Below the pieces are notes generated by a model, which did no database searches, had not been told where the DNA came from, and saw only the letters and a list, made by a program, of their open reading frames with translations. Shown piece after piece: positions 31,769-39,238 of a stretch of DNA of 39,287 nucleotides. Source of the DNA: a bacterium. GTDB taxonomy: Bacteria; Patescibacteriota; Minisyncoccia; Moranbacterales; UBA2206. A program made the translations under genes and the position numbers. Position 1 is the first letter of the stretch, and each line of letters begins with the position of its first letter. The stretch lies in NCBI GenBank assembly GCA_021788105.1, contig JAJYKZ010000009.1:1-39287 (forward strand), in the 5' to 3' direction.

Positions 31769-31889
31769 AAAATTATTTTTAAAAATTTAAAAATAATTTT
31801 ACAAGGTCGAAAATAAAAATGAAAATTATTAATCGAAGATAAAAAATAATCTCCGATAAAAATAAAAATAAAAATAGAAAGGATGGTGA
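31769..31889 (+). promoter_or_regulatory. structured 5' leader of the lysine-rich gene
   Basis: Begins with a perfect A+T inverted repeat: 15-base arms AAAATTATTTTTAAA and TTTAAAAATAATTTT with two bases between (31769-31800). A second hairpin lies at 31832-31857 (ATCG.AGAT with ATCT.CGAT). The leader ends in AATAGAAAGGATGGTGA, a strong ribosome-binding stretch 5 bases before the ATG and nearly identical to that of the 26435 gene. Confidence 0.55.
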
Positions 31890-31894
31890 TAACC

Positions 31895-31990
31895 ATGGCA
31901 GCCAAGAAAAAAGCAGCAAAAAAGAAAGCTACAAAAAAAGTTGCTAAGAAAAAGACTACAAAGAAAAAAGCTACGAAAAAAAGAAAATAG
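31895..31990 (+). CDS. 31-aa lysine-rich histone-like peptide
   Basis: The frame from ATG 31895 to TAG 31990 encodes MAAKKKAAKKKATKKVAKKK then TTKKKATKKRK. It consists almost wholly of Lys with Ala and Thr, as in the tails of histone H1-like and AlgP-like proteins. It should bind nucleic acid without a fold; a nucleoid-compacting or RNA-binding role is inference. Strong signals support a real gene: its own promoter, a conserved Shine-Dalgarno leader and a strong terminator at 32049. The A-rich codons and repeats could have grown by slippage. Confidence 0.75.
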   Translation: MAAKKKAAKKKATKKVAKKKTTKKKATKKRK

Positions 31991-32048
31991 TCTTTTCTAA
32001 ATAATCCCGGAAGGGATAAACTGCTTTCGATTCATATGATCGAAGCGT

Positions 32049-32086
32049 AAAGCAAAAAACCCGCTAACATGCGGGTTTTTTGCTTT
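32049..32086. terminator. strong bidirectional terminator
   Basis: AAAGCAAAAAACCCGC (32049-32064) pairs with GCGGGTTTTTTGCTTT (32071-32086) with a 6-nt loop. The T and A runs inside the stem allow it to end both the lysine-rich gene (plus) and prmC (minus). Confidence 0.85.
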
Positions 32087-32112
32087 GTATTGGCAATTTT
32101 ACGCGGTACTGT

Positions 32113-32963
32113 TTACTGGCTGATGATTTTGCAGGCGCGCCATTTTCCGGCCAAATCCTTTTGGAATTCAATTTTTGCGTTTGGCAAATATTTTTTTATT
32201 AGCGGTTGGATTATTTTTTTTTGTTCCGGACTGATTTCAAAAAAAATAATTTTTGATTTTTGATTCGCAGTTTGCAGCTTTCGAATTTGTTTTAAAAGAT
32301 TTTCGTAATGAGCCAATCCTTTTCCGGGGCTGTACAATGCGGATTTCGGTTCATAGTTTTTTACATCTTTCGGAGCGGCATTATAAATTTCTTTGGAAAG
32401 ATAAGGAAGGTTGGCTAAAATTATTATTTCGGAATTTTTAATTTTTAATTTTGAATTTTGAATAATCGGATCTAATAAATTTCCGCGCATAAATTTTATC
32501 TTTTTTTCCAGTTTATAATTTTTGGCGTTTTCTTTGGCAACGCGCAAAGCTTTTTCTGAAATATCAATTCCATAAAAATTATTTTTTTCTCGAATATTTT
32601 TTGCAAGCGACGCTATGATGTTGCCGCTGCCCGTTCCGATATCAACAATAGTTTTGTTTTTTGGATTCAGTTTTAAAACTTCTTCCACGAACAATTCTGT
32701 TTCCGGGCGGGGAATCAAAGTATTTTTGTTGACTTTAAAATCTAAACCGAAAAATTCTCTGCGTCCCAAAATATAAGCCAATGGCTCGCCGCGTCTTCGG
32801 CGCGAAATTTTTAATTTTAAATTTTTAATTTTAAATTCAGGAATTTCACATTCCGGATGCGCCAAAACAAATTCCCGCGGCTTCTTTATGGCGCGGGAAA
32901 TTAGGAGGTCTAAATCAAATAAATCAAGTTTTCCAAAAAAATCTTTTTTAATTTCAGATATTT

Positions 32964-32967
<4 letters not shown>
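32113..32967 (-). CDS. prmC: peptide chain release factor N5-glutamine methyltransferase PrmC
   Basis: 284 aa. It methylates the Gln of the GGQ motif in release factors, here the product of the adjacent prfA. The N-terminal helical part includes [20 protein letters not shown]. The methyltransferase fold has [20 protein letters not shown] for AdoMet binding and [15 protein letters not shown] as the substrate motif; it is NLPY rather than the usual NPPY, a variant I have seen in related genomes. The gene overlaps prfA by 4 bases. Two A+T heptamer arrays lie within it (32434-32461, 32805-32839), both translated as Ile/Lys/Asn/Leu-rich stretches such as [11 protein letters not shown]. Confidence 0.92.
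32434..32461 (-). repeat. heptamer array (ATTTTTA)x2 (ATTTTGA)x2 inside prmC
   Basis: Four head-to-tail 7-mers on the plus strand: two ATTTTTA and two ATTTTGA. Translated on the minus strand as part of [11 protein letters not shown]. Confidence 0.8.
32805..32839 (-). repeat. heptamer array AAATTTT/TAATTTT inside prmC
   Basis: Alternating AAATTTT and TAATTTT units, four full 7-mers and a degenerate fifth. Translated on the minus strand as [13 protein letters not shown]. Confidence 0.75.
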
Positions 32968-34025
<1,058 letters not shown>

Positions 34026-34061
34026 TGTACTTAATAGGATGAATTTGCTACAATTAAGTAA

Positions 34062-34090
34062 ATTATAGCCTGAAAATGGGATAAAGTCAA
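34062..34090 (-). promoter_or_regulatory. prfA-prmC promoter TTGACT-17-TATAAT
   Basis: On the minus strand TTGACT (34090-34085) and TATAAT (34067-34062) have a 17-base spacer; start expected near 34055, about 30 bases before the prfA ATG. This also fixes the prfA start. Confidence 0.65.
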
Positions 34091-34097
34091 TTGGTTT

Positions 34098-34943
34098 ATG
34101 TCTGAAAATATTATTATTTCCAACAAGAAAAAGTTGGAAAAAATCATCAAAAAAATCGCCGCAGGCGGATCGGAAAATTTTCACGTACTTTCTGATTTTG
34201 ATCGGACGTTGACCAAGGCGTTCGTGAAAGGCGAAAAATCTTCTACGGTTATCGCGCAGATTCGGAACGGCAATTATCTGGCGCCGGAATATTCTCCGGA
34301 AGCGCACCGGCTTTTTGACATTTATCATCCCATCGAAATTGATCCGACCATTGGCAAGAAAGAAAAAAACAAAAAAATGCATGAGTGGTGGCGGGCACAT
34401 TTCGATTTGTTGATAAAGTCCGGACTTAACAAGCGGGTGATTGAAGAAATCGTCGGAAAAAGAGGTTTGCGGTTTCGGGAAGGCGCTCTAGATCTTATTG
34501 ATCAACTGCATGACAAGAATATTCCGCTGGTCATCATGTCGGCCGGTCCGGGCGATATGATTGCTGAATATCTCAGGCAGGAAAATAGATTGTATGAAAA
34601 TGTTCATATCATTGCCAACTTTTTTGAGTTTGATGCGGTCGGAACGGTTGTCGGCGTGCGCGAACCTATAATTCATTCGTTCAACAAGCACGAGATTGCA
34701 GTGCAAAGTTTTCCGGTCTTTGAAGCGATAAGAAACAGGAAAAATGTGCTACTTCTAGGAGACGGTGTTGGCGATGCCGGAATGATCGAAGGCTTCGCTT
34801 ATGAAAATTTGATCAGAGTCGGATTTTTAAATGAGGATGTTGAAGCGAACCTGGAAAAATTCAAAGAAAGTTTCGATGTCGTCTTGCTTGATGATGCCGG
34901 CATGGATTACGTTAATGACTTAGTGAAAGAAATTTTTGAGTAG
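34098..34943 (+). CDS. UMPH-1-type pyrimidine 5'-nucleotidase (HAD superfamily)
   Basis: 281 aa. HAD motif I is [12 protein letters not shown] (nucleophile and acid Asp), motif II is [16 protein letters not shown] (Ser), and the C-terminal acid motif is [19 protein letters not shown]. The long cap with [20 protein letters not shown] and [16 protein letters not shown] matches cytosolic 5'-nucleotidase III rather than other HAD enzymes. That family is best known from animals, plants and fungi; it removes phosphate from CMP and UMP. The divergent neighbours are prfA and rpmE, and nothing indicates a pathway. Confidence 0.8.
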   Translation: MSENIIISNKKKLEKIIKKIAAGGSENFHVLSDFDRTLTKAFVKGEKSSTVIAQIRNGNYLAPEYSPEAHRLFDIYHPIEIDPTIGKKEKNKKMHEWWRAHFDLLIKSGLNKRVIEEIVGKRGLRFREGALDLIDQLHDKNIPLVIMSAGPGDMIAEYLRQENRLYENVHIIANFFEFDAVGTVVGVREPIIHSFNKHEIAVQSFPVFEAIRNRKNVLLLGDGVGDAGMIEGFAYENLIRVGFLNEDVEANLEKFKESFDVVLLDDAGMDYVNDLVKEIFE

Positions 34944-34949
34944 AAAAAA

Positions 34950-34983
34950 ACAAAACCCCTCTTTTTTTGTCGAGGAGTTTTGT
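34950..34983. terminator. terminator between convergent genes
   Basis: ACAAAACCCCTC (34950-34961) pairs with GAGGAGTTTTGT (34972-34983) with one mismatch. The loop is T-rich and the minus-strand side is followed by TTTTTTT, so it best ends rpmE but may work both ways. Confidence 0.7.
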
Positions 34984-34999
34984 ATAAAGAAATTTTACT

Positions 35000-35287
35000 C
35001 TATTTTTTCTTAGTTTCTTTTTTGGCGGCTTTGCTGGCGTGTTTTTCCGTTTTGGATTTGGTCTTGACTGTTTCTTTGGTCTTGGCTGATTTTTCCGATA
35101 GTTTCTTAAAGCGGTCGACGCGTCCGGTTGTATCAAGCATTTTTTTCTTGCCGGTGTAGAAAGGATGGCAGGCGGCGCAGATTTCAACTTTCATTTCTTT
35201 AACGGTTGAGCCGGTTGTGATCGTATTGCCGCAAGCGCAAATTATTTTGGCGTCGGAATAATACTTCGGGTGGATGTCTTTTTTCAT
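35000..35287 (-). CDS. rpmE: 50S ribosomal protein L31
   Basis: 95 aa. [20 protein letters not shown] and [20 protein letters not shown] are the L31 core, with all four zinc-ligand Cys present (CACG and CAAC), i.e. the zinc-binding C+ form. Residues 65-95 are an extra Lys/Thr/Ala-rich tail that ordinary L31 lacks and that resembles the lysine-rich peptide at 31895. It is transcribed from the shared divergent promoter with rpsB. Confidence 0.94.
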   Translation of the reverse strand: MKKDIHPKYYSDAKIICACGNTITTGSTVKEMKVEICAACHPFYTGKKKMLDTTGRVDRFKKLSEKSAKTKETVKTKSKTEKHASKAAKKETKKK

Positions 35288-35322
35288 GATTTGGTAAAAT
35301 TAAGCTTTATTGTTACTGAATT

Positions 35323-35373
35323 AATCTAGCATACATATTGATAATTGACAAGGGGCAAGGGGGCTGATATACT
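35323..35373. promoter_or_regulatory. divergent promoters of rpmE and rpsB sharing one -35 element
   Basis: Plus strand: TTGACA (35345-35350), 17 bases, TATACT (35368-35373) with TG before it. Minus strand: TTGTCA (35351-35346), 17 bases, TAGATT (35328-35323) with TGC before it. The two -35 hexamers overlap by five bases, so polymerase can occupy only one direction at a time. Confidence 0.7.
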
Positions 35374-35379
35374 GCTTAA

Positions 35380-35533
35380 TGTCCGAATGAGACTGTAAAA
35401 ATGTCGAATTTTGACAAAACTCATACTTTTTTGCGCCCTGTTCCTGTTCTGCTTTGGCAGAATCACAAGGGTCGAAACGCAAAGAGTAGCGGTCTCCCGC
35501 CCAGGCGGGGGAATAATTAATAAGGATAAAGCA
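35380..35533 (+). promoter_or_regulatory. long structured rpsB leader
   Basis: About 154 nt between the predicted start and the rpsB ATG. Hairpins: TTCTGC-TTTG-GCAGAA (35447-35462) and CCCGCC/GGCGGG (35496-35509, two-base centre). The latter is 18 bases upstream of the Shine-Dalgarno AAGGAT (35523-35528). Autoregulation by S2 through such a leader is known in other bacteria but this structure is not one I recognise. Confidence 0.4.
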
Positions 35534-36358
35534 ATGAAAGAAGAAAAACAATCTGCTCTTAAGAAGCAGGAAGCGGCGGAGACAGGCGCTCAAAAAACTG
35601 TTTCGGGAAGCGAAGATTATTTCGCTGATTTTAATTTCGAAGACTTGAAAGTCGATGTGAAAGCGATGTTGAAGGCCGGCGTCCATTTCGGCCATCAAAA
35701 ATCCAGAAGAAATCCCAAGATGGGCGAATACATTTATGGAACCAAGAACGGCATCAACATAATCGATCTTCAAAGAACTGTCGATAAGCTGGAAGAAGCC
35801 GTGAAATTTATTGACAAGCTTGTTTCGGAAGGTCAAATCATTTTGTTTGTCGGAACCAAAAAGCAATCCAAGCGGCTGGTGGAATCACTGGCTAGGCGCA
35901 TTGAAATGCCGTATGTTGTTGAAAGATGGCTGGGCGGAACCTTTACTAATTTTAGAAATATTTCCGAAAGAACCAGATTTCTTCGCGAGGGCCAGGAAAA
36001 ATTGAAAAAAGGAGAATACTCAAAATACACCAAGTTTGAACAGATGAAGATTGCCGAAGAACTGGACCGGCTGGAAAAAAGAATGGGCGGCATCAAAAAT
36101 ATGACAAAATTGCCGGCCGCCATTTTTGTAACCGGAGTGAATGAAGATAAATTGGCAATTGCCGAAGCGGTAAAGAAAAACGTTCCGGTTATCGCATTGG
36201 CGGACACCAATGTAGATCCGTCACAGGTTGATTATCCGATTCCGTCCAATGAGGACGCCGTGTCTTCGCTCCGCTTGATGCTGGCTTATGCCGGAAAGGC
36301 AGTTTTGGACGCTAAGAAAAAGGTTGGAACTGTGAAAGCGGAAGAAAATAAAAAATAA
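35534..36358 (+). CDS. rpsB: 30S ribosomal protein S2
   Basis: 274 aa from ATG 35534, MKEEKQSALKKQEAAETGAQ, chosen because AAGGAT lies 5 bases before it and a good promoter maps upstream. The frame is open further left, but that part is the leader. The S2 core starts at about residue 40: MLKAGVHFGHQKSRRNPKMG, then NIIDLQRTVDKLEEA and the RWLGGTFTNF motif; IADTNVDPSQVDYPIPSNED-like IALADTNVDPSQVDYPIPSN is near residue 230. The N-terminal extension of about 38 acidic residues is unusual. tsf follows 18 bases later. Confidence 0.94.
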   Translation: MKEEKQSALKKQEAAETGAQKTVSGSEDYFADFNFEDLKVDVKAMLKAGVHFGHQKSRRNPKMGEYIYGTKNGINIIDLQRTVDKLEEAVKFIDKLVSEGQIILFVGTKKQSKRLVESLARRIEMPYVVERWLGGTFTNFRNISERTRFLREGQEKLKKGEYSKYTKFEQMKIAEELDRLEKRMGGIKNMTKLPAAIFVTGVNEDKLAIAEAVKKNVPVIALADTNVDPSQVDYPIPSNEDAVSSLRLMLAYAGKAVLDAKKKVGTVKAEENKK

Positions 36359-36376
36359 AAATCTTAAGTTAAAAAT

Positions 36377-36961
36377 ATGGCAACACTCGAACAAATTAAA
36401 AATTTGCGCGAACGGACCGGCGCCGGCATTGTGGATGTGAAGAAAGCTTTGGAAGAAGCGGGCGGAGACGAATCAAAGGCGATTGATATTTTGCGGAAAA
36501 GAGGAAAAGAGAAAGCGCTTAAAAAATCCGACCGGACGGCGGCCGAAGGGGCGATTGCTTCCTACATTCATTCCAATGCCAAAGTCGGCGCGATAGTGAA
36601 ACTTTTGTGTGAAACCGATTTTGTGGCCAGAAATGAAGAGTTTAGGGCTTTGGCGCAAGACATTGCGATGCACATTACCGCTTCCAACCCGAAATATGTC
36701 AGACCGGAAGACGTTCCGCAAGCATTGGTCGACAAGGAAAAAGAAATTTGGATCGAACAATTGAAAGGCGAAGGCAAGCCCGAGGCGATTATGGAAAAAA
36801 TATTGGAAGGAAAAGAGAAAAAATTCCGAGAAGAAATTTCTCTCTTGGCGCAGCCGTTCGTGAAGAATCCCGACCAGACAGTGGGCGAATTGATTGCGGA
36901 AAAGATCGGAAAGATCGGAGAGAACATTCAAGTGGGAGAATTTGCCCGCTTGGAGTTATAA
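36377..36961 (+). CDS. tsf: elongation factor Ts
   Basis: 194 aa, the short form without the second core subdomain of E. coli EF-Ts (about 283 aa). The N-terminal UBA-like part is EQIKNLRERTGAGIVDVKKA followed by LEEAGGDESKAIDILRKRG. The core starts with VGAIVKLLCETDFVARNEEF, the TDFVARN motif that contacts EF-Tu. It recycles EF-Tu by GDP release. rpsB and tsf are neighbours in most bacteria; here ricT and a TPR gene follow. Confidence 0.95.
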   Translation: MATLEQIKNLRERTGAGIVDVKKALEEAGGDESKAIDILRKRGKEKALKKSDRTAAEGAIASYIHSNAKVGAIVKLLCETDFVARNEEFRALAQDIAMHITASNPKYVRPEDVPQALVDKEKEIWIEQLKGEGKPEAIMEKILEGKEKKFREEISLLAQPFVKNPDQTVGELIAEKIGKIGENIQVGEFARLEL

Positions 36962-36985
36962 TAAAAATAGGGAAAATTTTTAGAT

Positions 36986-37762
36986 ATGCCAAAAGTTTTA
37001 GTCAGAATTTATTCCTGGGAAAATCCGAAACTTTATGCGAGCGATTTTGAAATGGAAAAGGGAGAAAAAGTCATTGTGGCTTCGGAACATTCCAATGAGC
37101 TGGGAATAGTTGAAGCGATCGGCGTGGATACCAAAGAAGAACCTCAGGAAAAAATTCTTCGGATTGCGACCGACCGGGACCGAAGCGTCTATGATGAATA
37201 TGAAAATCAGAAAAAAGAACTTTTGGATGCCTGCAGAAGGAATGTGAAAACTATGGCGCTGGAGATGAAGCTGGTCGATGTCAGAACAAGCCTGGACGGC
37301 AAACAGATAATTTTCGCTTTTACTTCCGACGGCCGGGTTGATTTCCGCGAATTGGTCAGGAATCTTTCGGCGCAATTTAAAAAATCCATCCGGATGCAAC
37401 AGATCGGATCGCGCGACGAAGCCAGGAAGCTGGGAGGATACGGAATTTGCGGACGGGAGCTTTGCTGCGTGAGATTCGGCGGGAATATGCAGAGCATCAC
37501 GACCGACATGGCGCGCGTCCAGCAAATTGCTCATCGGGGAACGGACAGAATCTCGGGATTATGCGGGAGATTGATGTGCTGTCTGGCGTTTGAGGCTGAA
37601 CAGTATAAGGAAATGCTCAAGGGCATGCCGGAACTTTTCAGTACGGTTTCAACCAAAGAAGGAAAGGGAACGGTCATTGAAATTAATGCGATGTTGCGGG
37701 ATATAAAAGTCAAACTGGAAAATGGAAAATACATAACCATAAAAAAAGAAGATATCAAATAA
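36986..37762 (+). CDS. ricT: PSP1-domain protein, RicT/YaaT-like
   Basis: 258 aa. The PSP1 C-terminal domain spans about residues 60-150. After it come the Cys-rich motifs GICGRELCCVRFGGNM and ISGLCGRLMCCLAFEAEQYK, as in RicT (YaaT) of Bacillus, where the Cys residues help bind iron-sulfur clusters in a complex with RicA/RicF that guides RNase Y. RicA and RicF are not in the window. It lies 25 bases after tsf and a few bases before the TPR gene, so probably in the same operon. Confidence 0.85.
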   Translation: MPKVLVRIYSWENPKLYASDFEMEKGEKVIVASEHSNELGIVEAIGVDTKEEPQEKILRIATDRDRSVYDEYENQKKELLDACRRNVKTMALEMKLVDVRTSLDGKQIIFAFTSDGRVDFRELVRNLSAQFKKSIRMQQIGSRDEARKLGGYGICGRELCCVRFGGNMQSITTDMARVQQIAHRGTDRISGLCGRLMCCLAFEAEQYKEMLKGMPELFSTVSTKEGKGTVIEINAMLRDIKVKLENGKYITIKKEDIK

Positions 37763-37765
37763 TTT

Positions 37766-38416
37766 ATGCTGTATTCATTAATGCCACCCGTTCTAGTAAT
37801 CCTGAGCCTTATCGGAATAATTATTTTTTTGCTTAAAAAATCGGCGCGCGTGGCGTCTATTCCGGAAGACGGCGGTGAATTGCTGAACAAAGAAAGCGAA
37901 GCGGAACCGAAAAAAGATTCGCGGTGGAAACATAATTTTCTGGGAATTGCGGAGGGAATAATCAGAATGTTCCGGTCGGTTTTTTTGAAGCTTGGGGCAA
38001 AGTTCAATGAGTGGAGCCAAGTAATTCGGGACAAGAGAAGATTCAGGGTGGCGGCGAACAAAAGCAATGATCGAGAAACAGACATAATCGAAAAAATTAA
38101 GGAGTACAAAATTGAAAAAGAAGAAAGAAAGGCGGTTGCGCATGGGCCGCAAAAAAGTCTGAAACCGGTGATCAGCGACAGAGTGACGGCTCCGGCGGCA
38201 AAGAAAGAAATAAAAGACCGGTTGGAAGATCTGTTGATCGACAGGATTGCCGCCAATCCGCGGGACATCGAAGCCTATGAAAGACTGGGGGAATATTATA
38301 TGGAAATCGAAAGTTATGTCGACGCCAAGGAATGTTTCCGGCAGATCGTGAAGCTTGATCCGAAAAACAGAAGCATTAAATATAAACTGAGAAAGTTGGA
38401 AACTCTGATAAAATAA
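37766..38416 (+). CDS. membrane-anchored tetratricopeptide protein
   Basis: 216 aa. The N-terminus has one helix (MPPVLVILSLIGIIIFLL). A basic, probably unstructured stretch follows to about residue 140. The end holds a TPR pair: NPRDIEAYERLGEYYMEIES then YVDAKECFRQIVKLDPKN. It could scaffold a complex at the membrane. It begins 3 bases after ricT and is followed by tRNA genes. Confidence 0.8.
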   Translation: MLYSLMPPVLVILSLIGIIIFLLKKSARVASIPEDGGELLNKESEAEPKKDSRWKHNFLGIAEGIIRMFRSVFLKLGAKFNEWSQVIRDKRRFRVAANKSNDRETDIIEKIKEYKIEKEERKAVAHGPQKSLKPVISDRVTAPAAKKEIKDRLEDLLIDRIAANPRDIEAYERLGEYYMEIESYVDAKECFRQIVKLDPKNRSIKYKLRKLETLIK

Positions 38417-38423
38417 TAAAAAC

Positions 38424-38495
38424 GCCGGCTTAGCTCAGTGGTAGAGCAACTGTTTTGTAAACAGTGGGTCGTCAGTTCAAATCTGACAGCCGGCT
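38424..38495 (+). tRNA. tRNA-Thr (anticodon TGT)
   Basis: 72 nt. Acceptor GCCGGCT/AGCCGGC with T discriminator. The anticodon stem ACTGT/ACAGT encloses TTTGTAA, so the anticodon is TGT, reading ACA. The T-loop is GTTCAAAT-like. CCA is not encoded. Confidence 0.93.
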
Positions 38496-38515
38496 CAAGA
38501 AAAATTAAATTATAT

Positions 38516-38598
38516 GGGTAGGTGGCGGAGCGGTCAATCGCACCTGACTGTAAATCAGGCGACTTCGGTCTTCGGGGGTTCGAATCCCTCCCTGCCCA
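38516..38598 (+). tRNA. tRNA-Tyr (anticodon GTA)
   Basis: 83 nt with a long variable arm (class II). Acceptor GGGTAGG/CCTGCCC with A discriminator; the anticodon stem CCTGA/TCAGG encloses CTGTAAA, anticodon GTA. CCA is not encoded. Confidence 0.93.
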
Positions 38599-38623
38599 CA
38601 AAATTTTAAGGAGTCGGGATTAT

Positions 38624-38696
38624 GCCGTTGTAGCTCAGTTGGTAGAGCGCATCCATGGTAAGGATGAGGTCACCGGTTCAATCCCGGTCAACGGCT
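38624..38696 (+). tRNA. tRNA-Thr (anticodon GGT)
   Basis: 73 nt. Acceptor GCCGTTG/CAACGGC with T discriminator; the anticodon stem CATCC/GGATG encloses ATGGTAA, anticodon GGT reading ACC and ACU. The order Tyr-Thr with a following ribosomal-protein gene recalls the tRNA cluster upstream of tuf/secE in other bacteria. Confidence 0.93.
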
Positions 38697-38707
38697 CAAA
38701 TAGGTTT

Positions 38708-38774
38708 TAGCTTATAGCTTGTAGCTTCTAGGATATTTTCTAAAAGCTAAAAGCTAACAACTAAAAGCTAATAT
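38708..38774. repeat. inverted heptamer arrays of an AGCTAxA-type unit
   Basis: Three units TAGCTTA/G/C (38708-38728) face four to five units CTAAAAG, CTAAAAG, CTAACAA, CTAAAAG, CTAATAT (38740-38774). Both arrays have period 7 and are the same NAAGCTA unit in opposite orientation, so the region can fold back. It lies directly before rpmG. Confidence 0.8.
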
Positions 38775-38777
38775 AAT

Positions 38778-38933
38778 ATGGCGCGAGAAAATTTAGTGAA
38801 AATGAGATGCGATGTTTGCAAGAGTATCAACTATTTCACCACTCGAAACAAGAAAAAATTGAAAGAGAAACTGGAAATGAAAAAATTCTGCAAGAAGTGC
38901 AAGAAGCACACGTTGCATAAGGAGATCAAATAA
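38778..38933 (+). CDS. rpmG: 50S ribosomal protein L33
   Basis: 51 aa from ATG 38778: MARENLVKMRCDVCKSINYF, then TTRNKKKLKEKLEMKKFCKK and CKKHTLHKEIK. The two CxxC pairs (CDVC, CKKC) make the zinc ribbon of the C+ form. Length and sequence are those of L33. No Shine-Dalgarno is visible; A+T repeats precede it. It is followed by tRNA-Trp, as in many bacteria where secE-nusG come next. Confidence 0.93.
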   Translation: MARENLVKMRCDVCKSINYFTTRNKKKLKEKLEMKKFCKKCKKHTLHKEIK

Positions 38934-38938
38934 TTTTA

Positions 38939-38960
38939 GGGCACGTCTTTCGGCGTGCCC
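38939..38960 (+). terminator. hairpin after rpmG
   Basis: GGGCACG (38939-38945) pairs with CGTGCCC (38954-38960), 8-nt loop. There is no good T-tract after it, so it may be a weak terminator or a processing or stability element. Confidence 0.4.
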
Positions 38961-39058
38961 GCCACATTTTCTAACTATATTATTTATATTCAACAGTCGC
39001 ACAAGATTGGTTTTAAAAAACAGTTGAGGCTAAATAATATAGATTGAAAATGTAGCGG

Positions 39059-39129
39059 GCGGGTGTGGTGAAGTGGTATCACAACAGTCTCCAAAACTGT
39101 TTTCCCAGGTTCGAGTCCTGGCACCCGTG
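39059..39129 (+). tRNA. tRNA-Trp (anticodon CCA)
   Basis: 71 nt. Acceptor GCGGGTG/CACCCGT (first pair G-U) with G discriminator, as expected for Trp. The anticodon stem ACAGT/ACTGT encloses CTCCAAA, anticodon CCA. The T-arm is CCAGG-TTCGAGT-CCTGG. CCA is not encoded at the 3' end. UGA is not decoded by this tRNA, consistent with TGA stops in the window. Confidence 0.92.
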
Positions 39130-39195
39130 CTAGATCAAAAACAAGGCTGAAATAAGTATTATTTTTGTTTGGGGTGGTGGGAAGTTAGAACTTCT

Positions 39196-39231
39196 GTTAA
39201 CTATTGACATGACAGTTAACATATGTTAACT
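39196..39231 (+). promoter_or_regulatory. GTTAAC operator array with TTGACA promoter
   Basis: Three GTTAAC sites lie at 39196-39201, 39215-39220 and 39225-39230. The last two form an 18-bp perfect palindrome AGTTAACATATGTTAACT (39214-39231). TTGACA at 39204-39209 with a 17-base spacer would put a weak -10 (TAACTT, 39227-39232) inside the palindrome, so a bound repressor would block it. Confidence 0.55.
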
Positions 39232-39238
39232 TATTAAT

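Noticed and set aside
34026..34400. Upstream extension of the prfA reading frame
   Set aside because: The extra residues are unlike release factors, the frame crosses the -10/-35 of a good promoter at 34062-34090, and they are the complement of the nucleotidase gene.
35411..35533. N-terminal extension of rpsB from an ATG at 35411
   Set aside because: The ATG at 35534 has a Shine-Dalgarno (AAGGAT), and the upstream part forms leader hairpins; the extension has no S2-like residues.
38708..38774. CRISPR array
   Set aside because: Units are 7 nt with no spacers; no cas gene is in the window.
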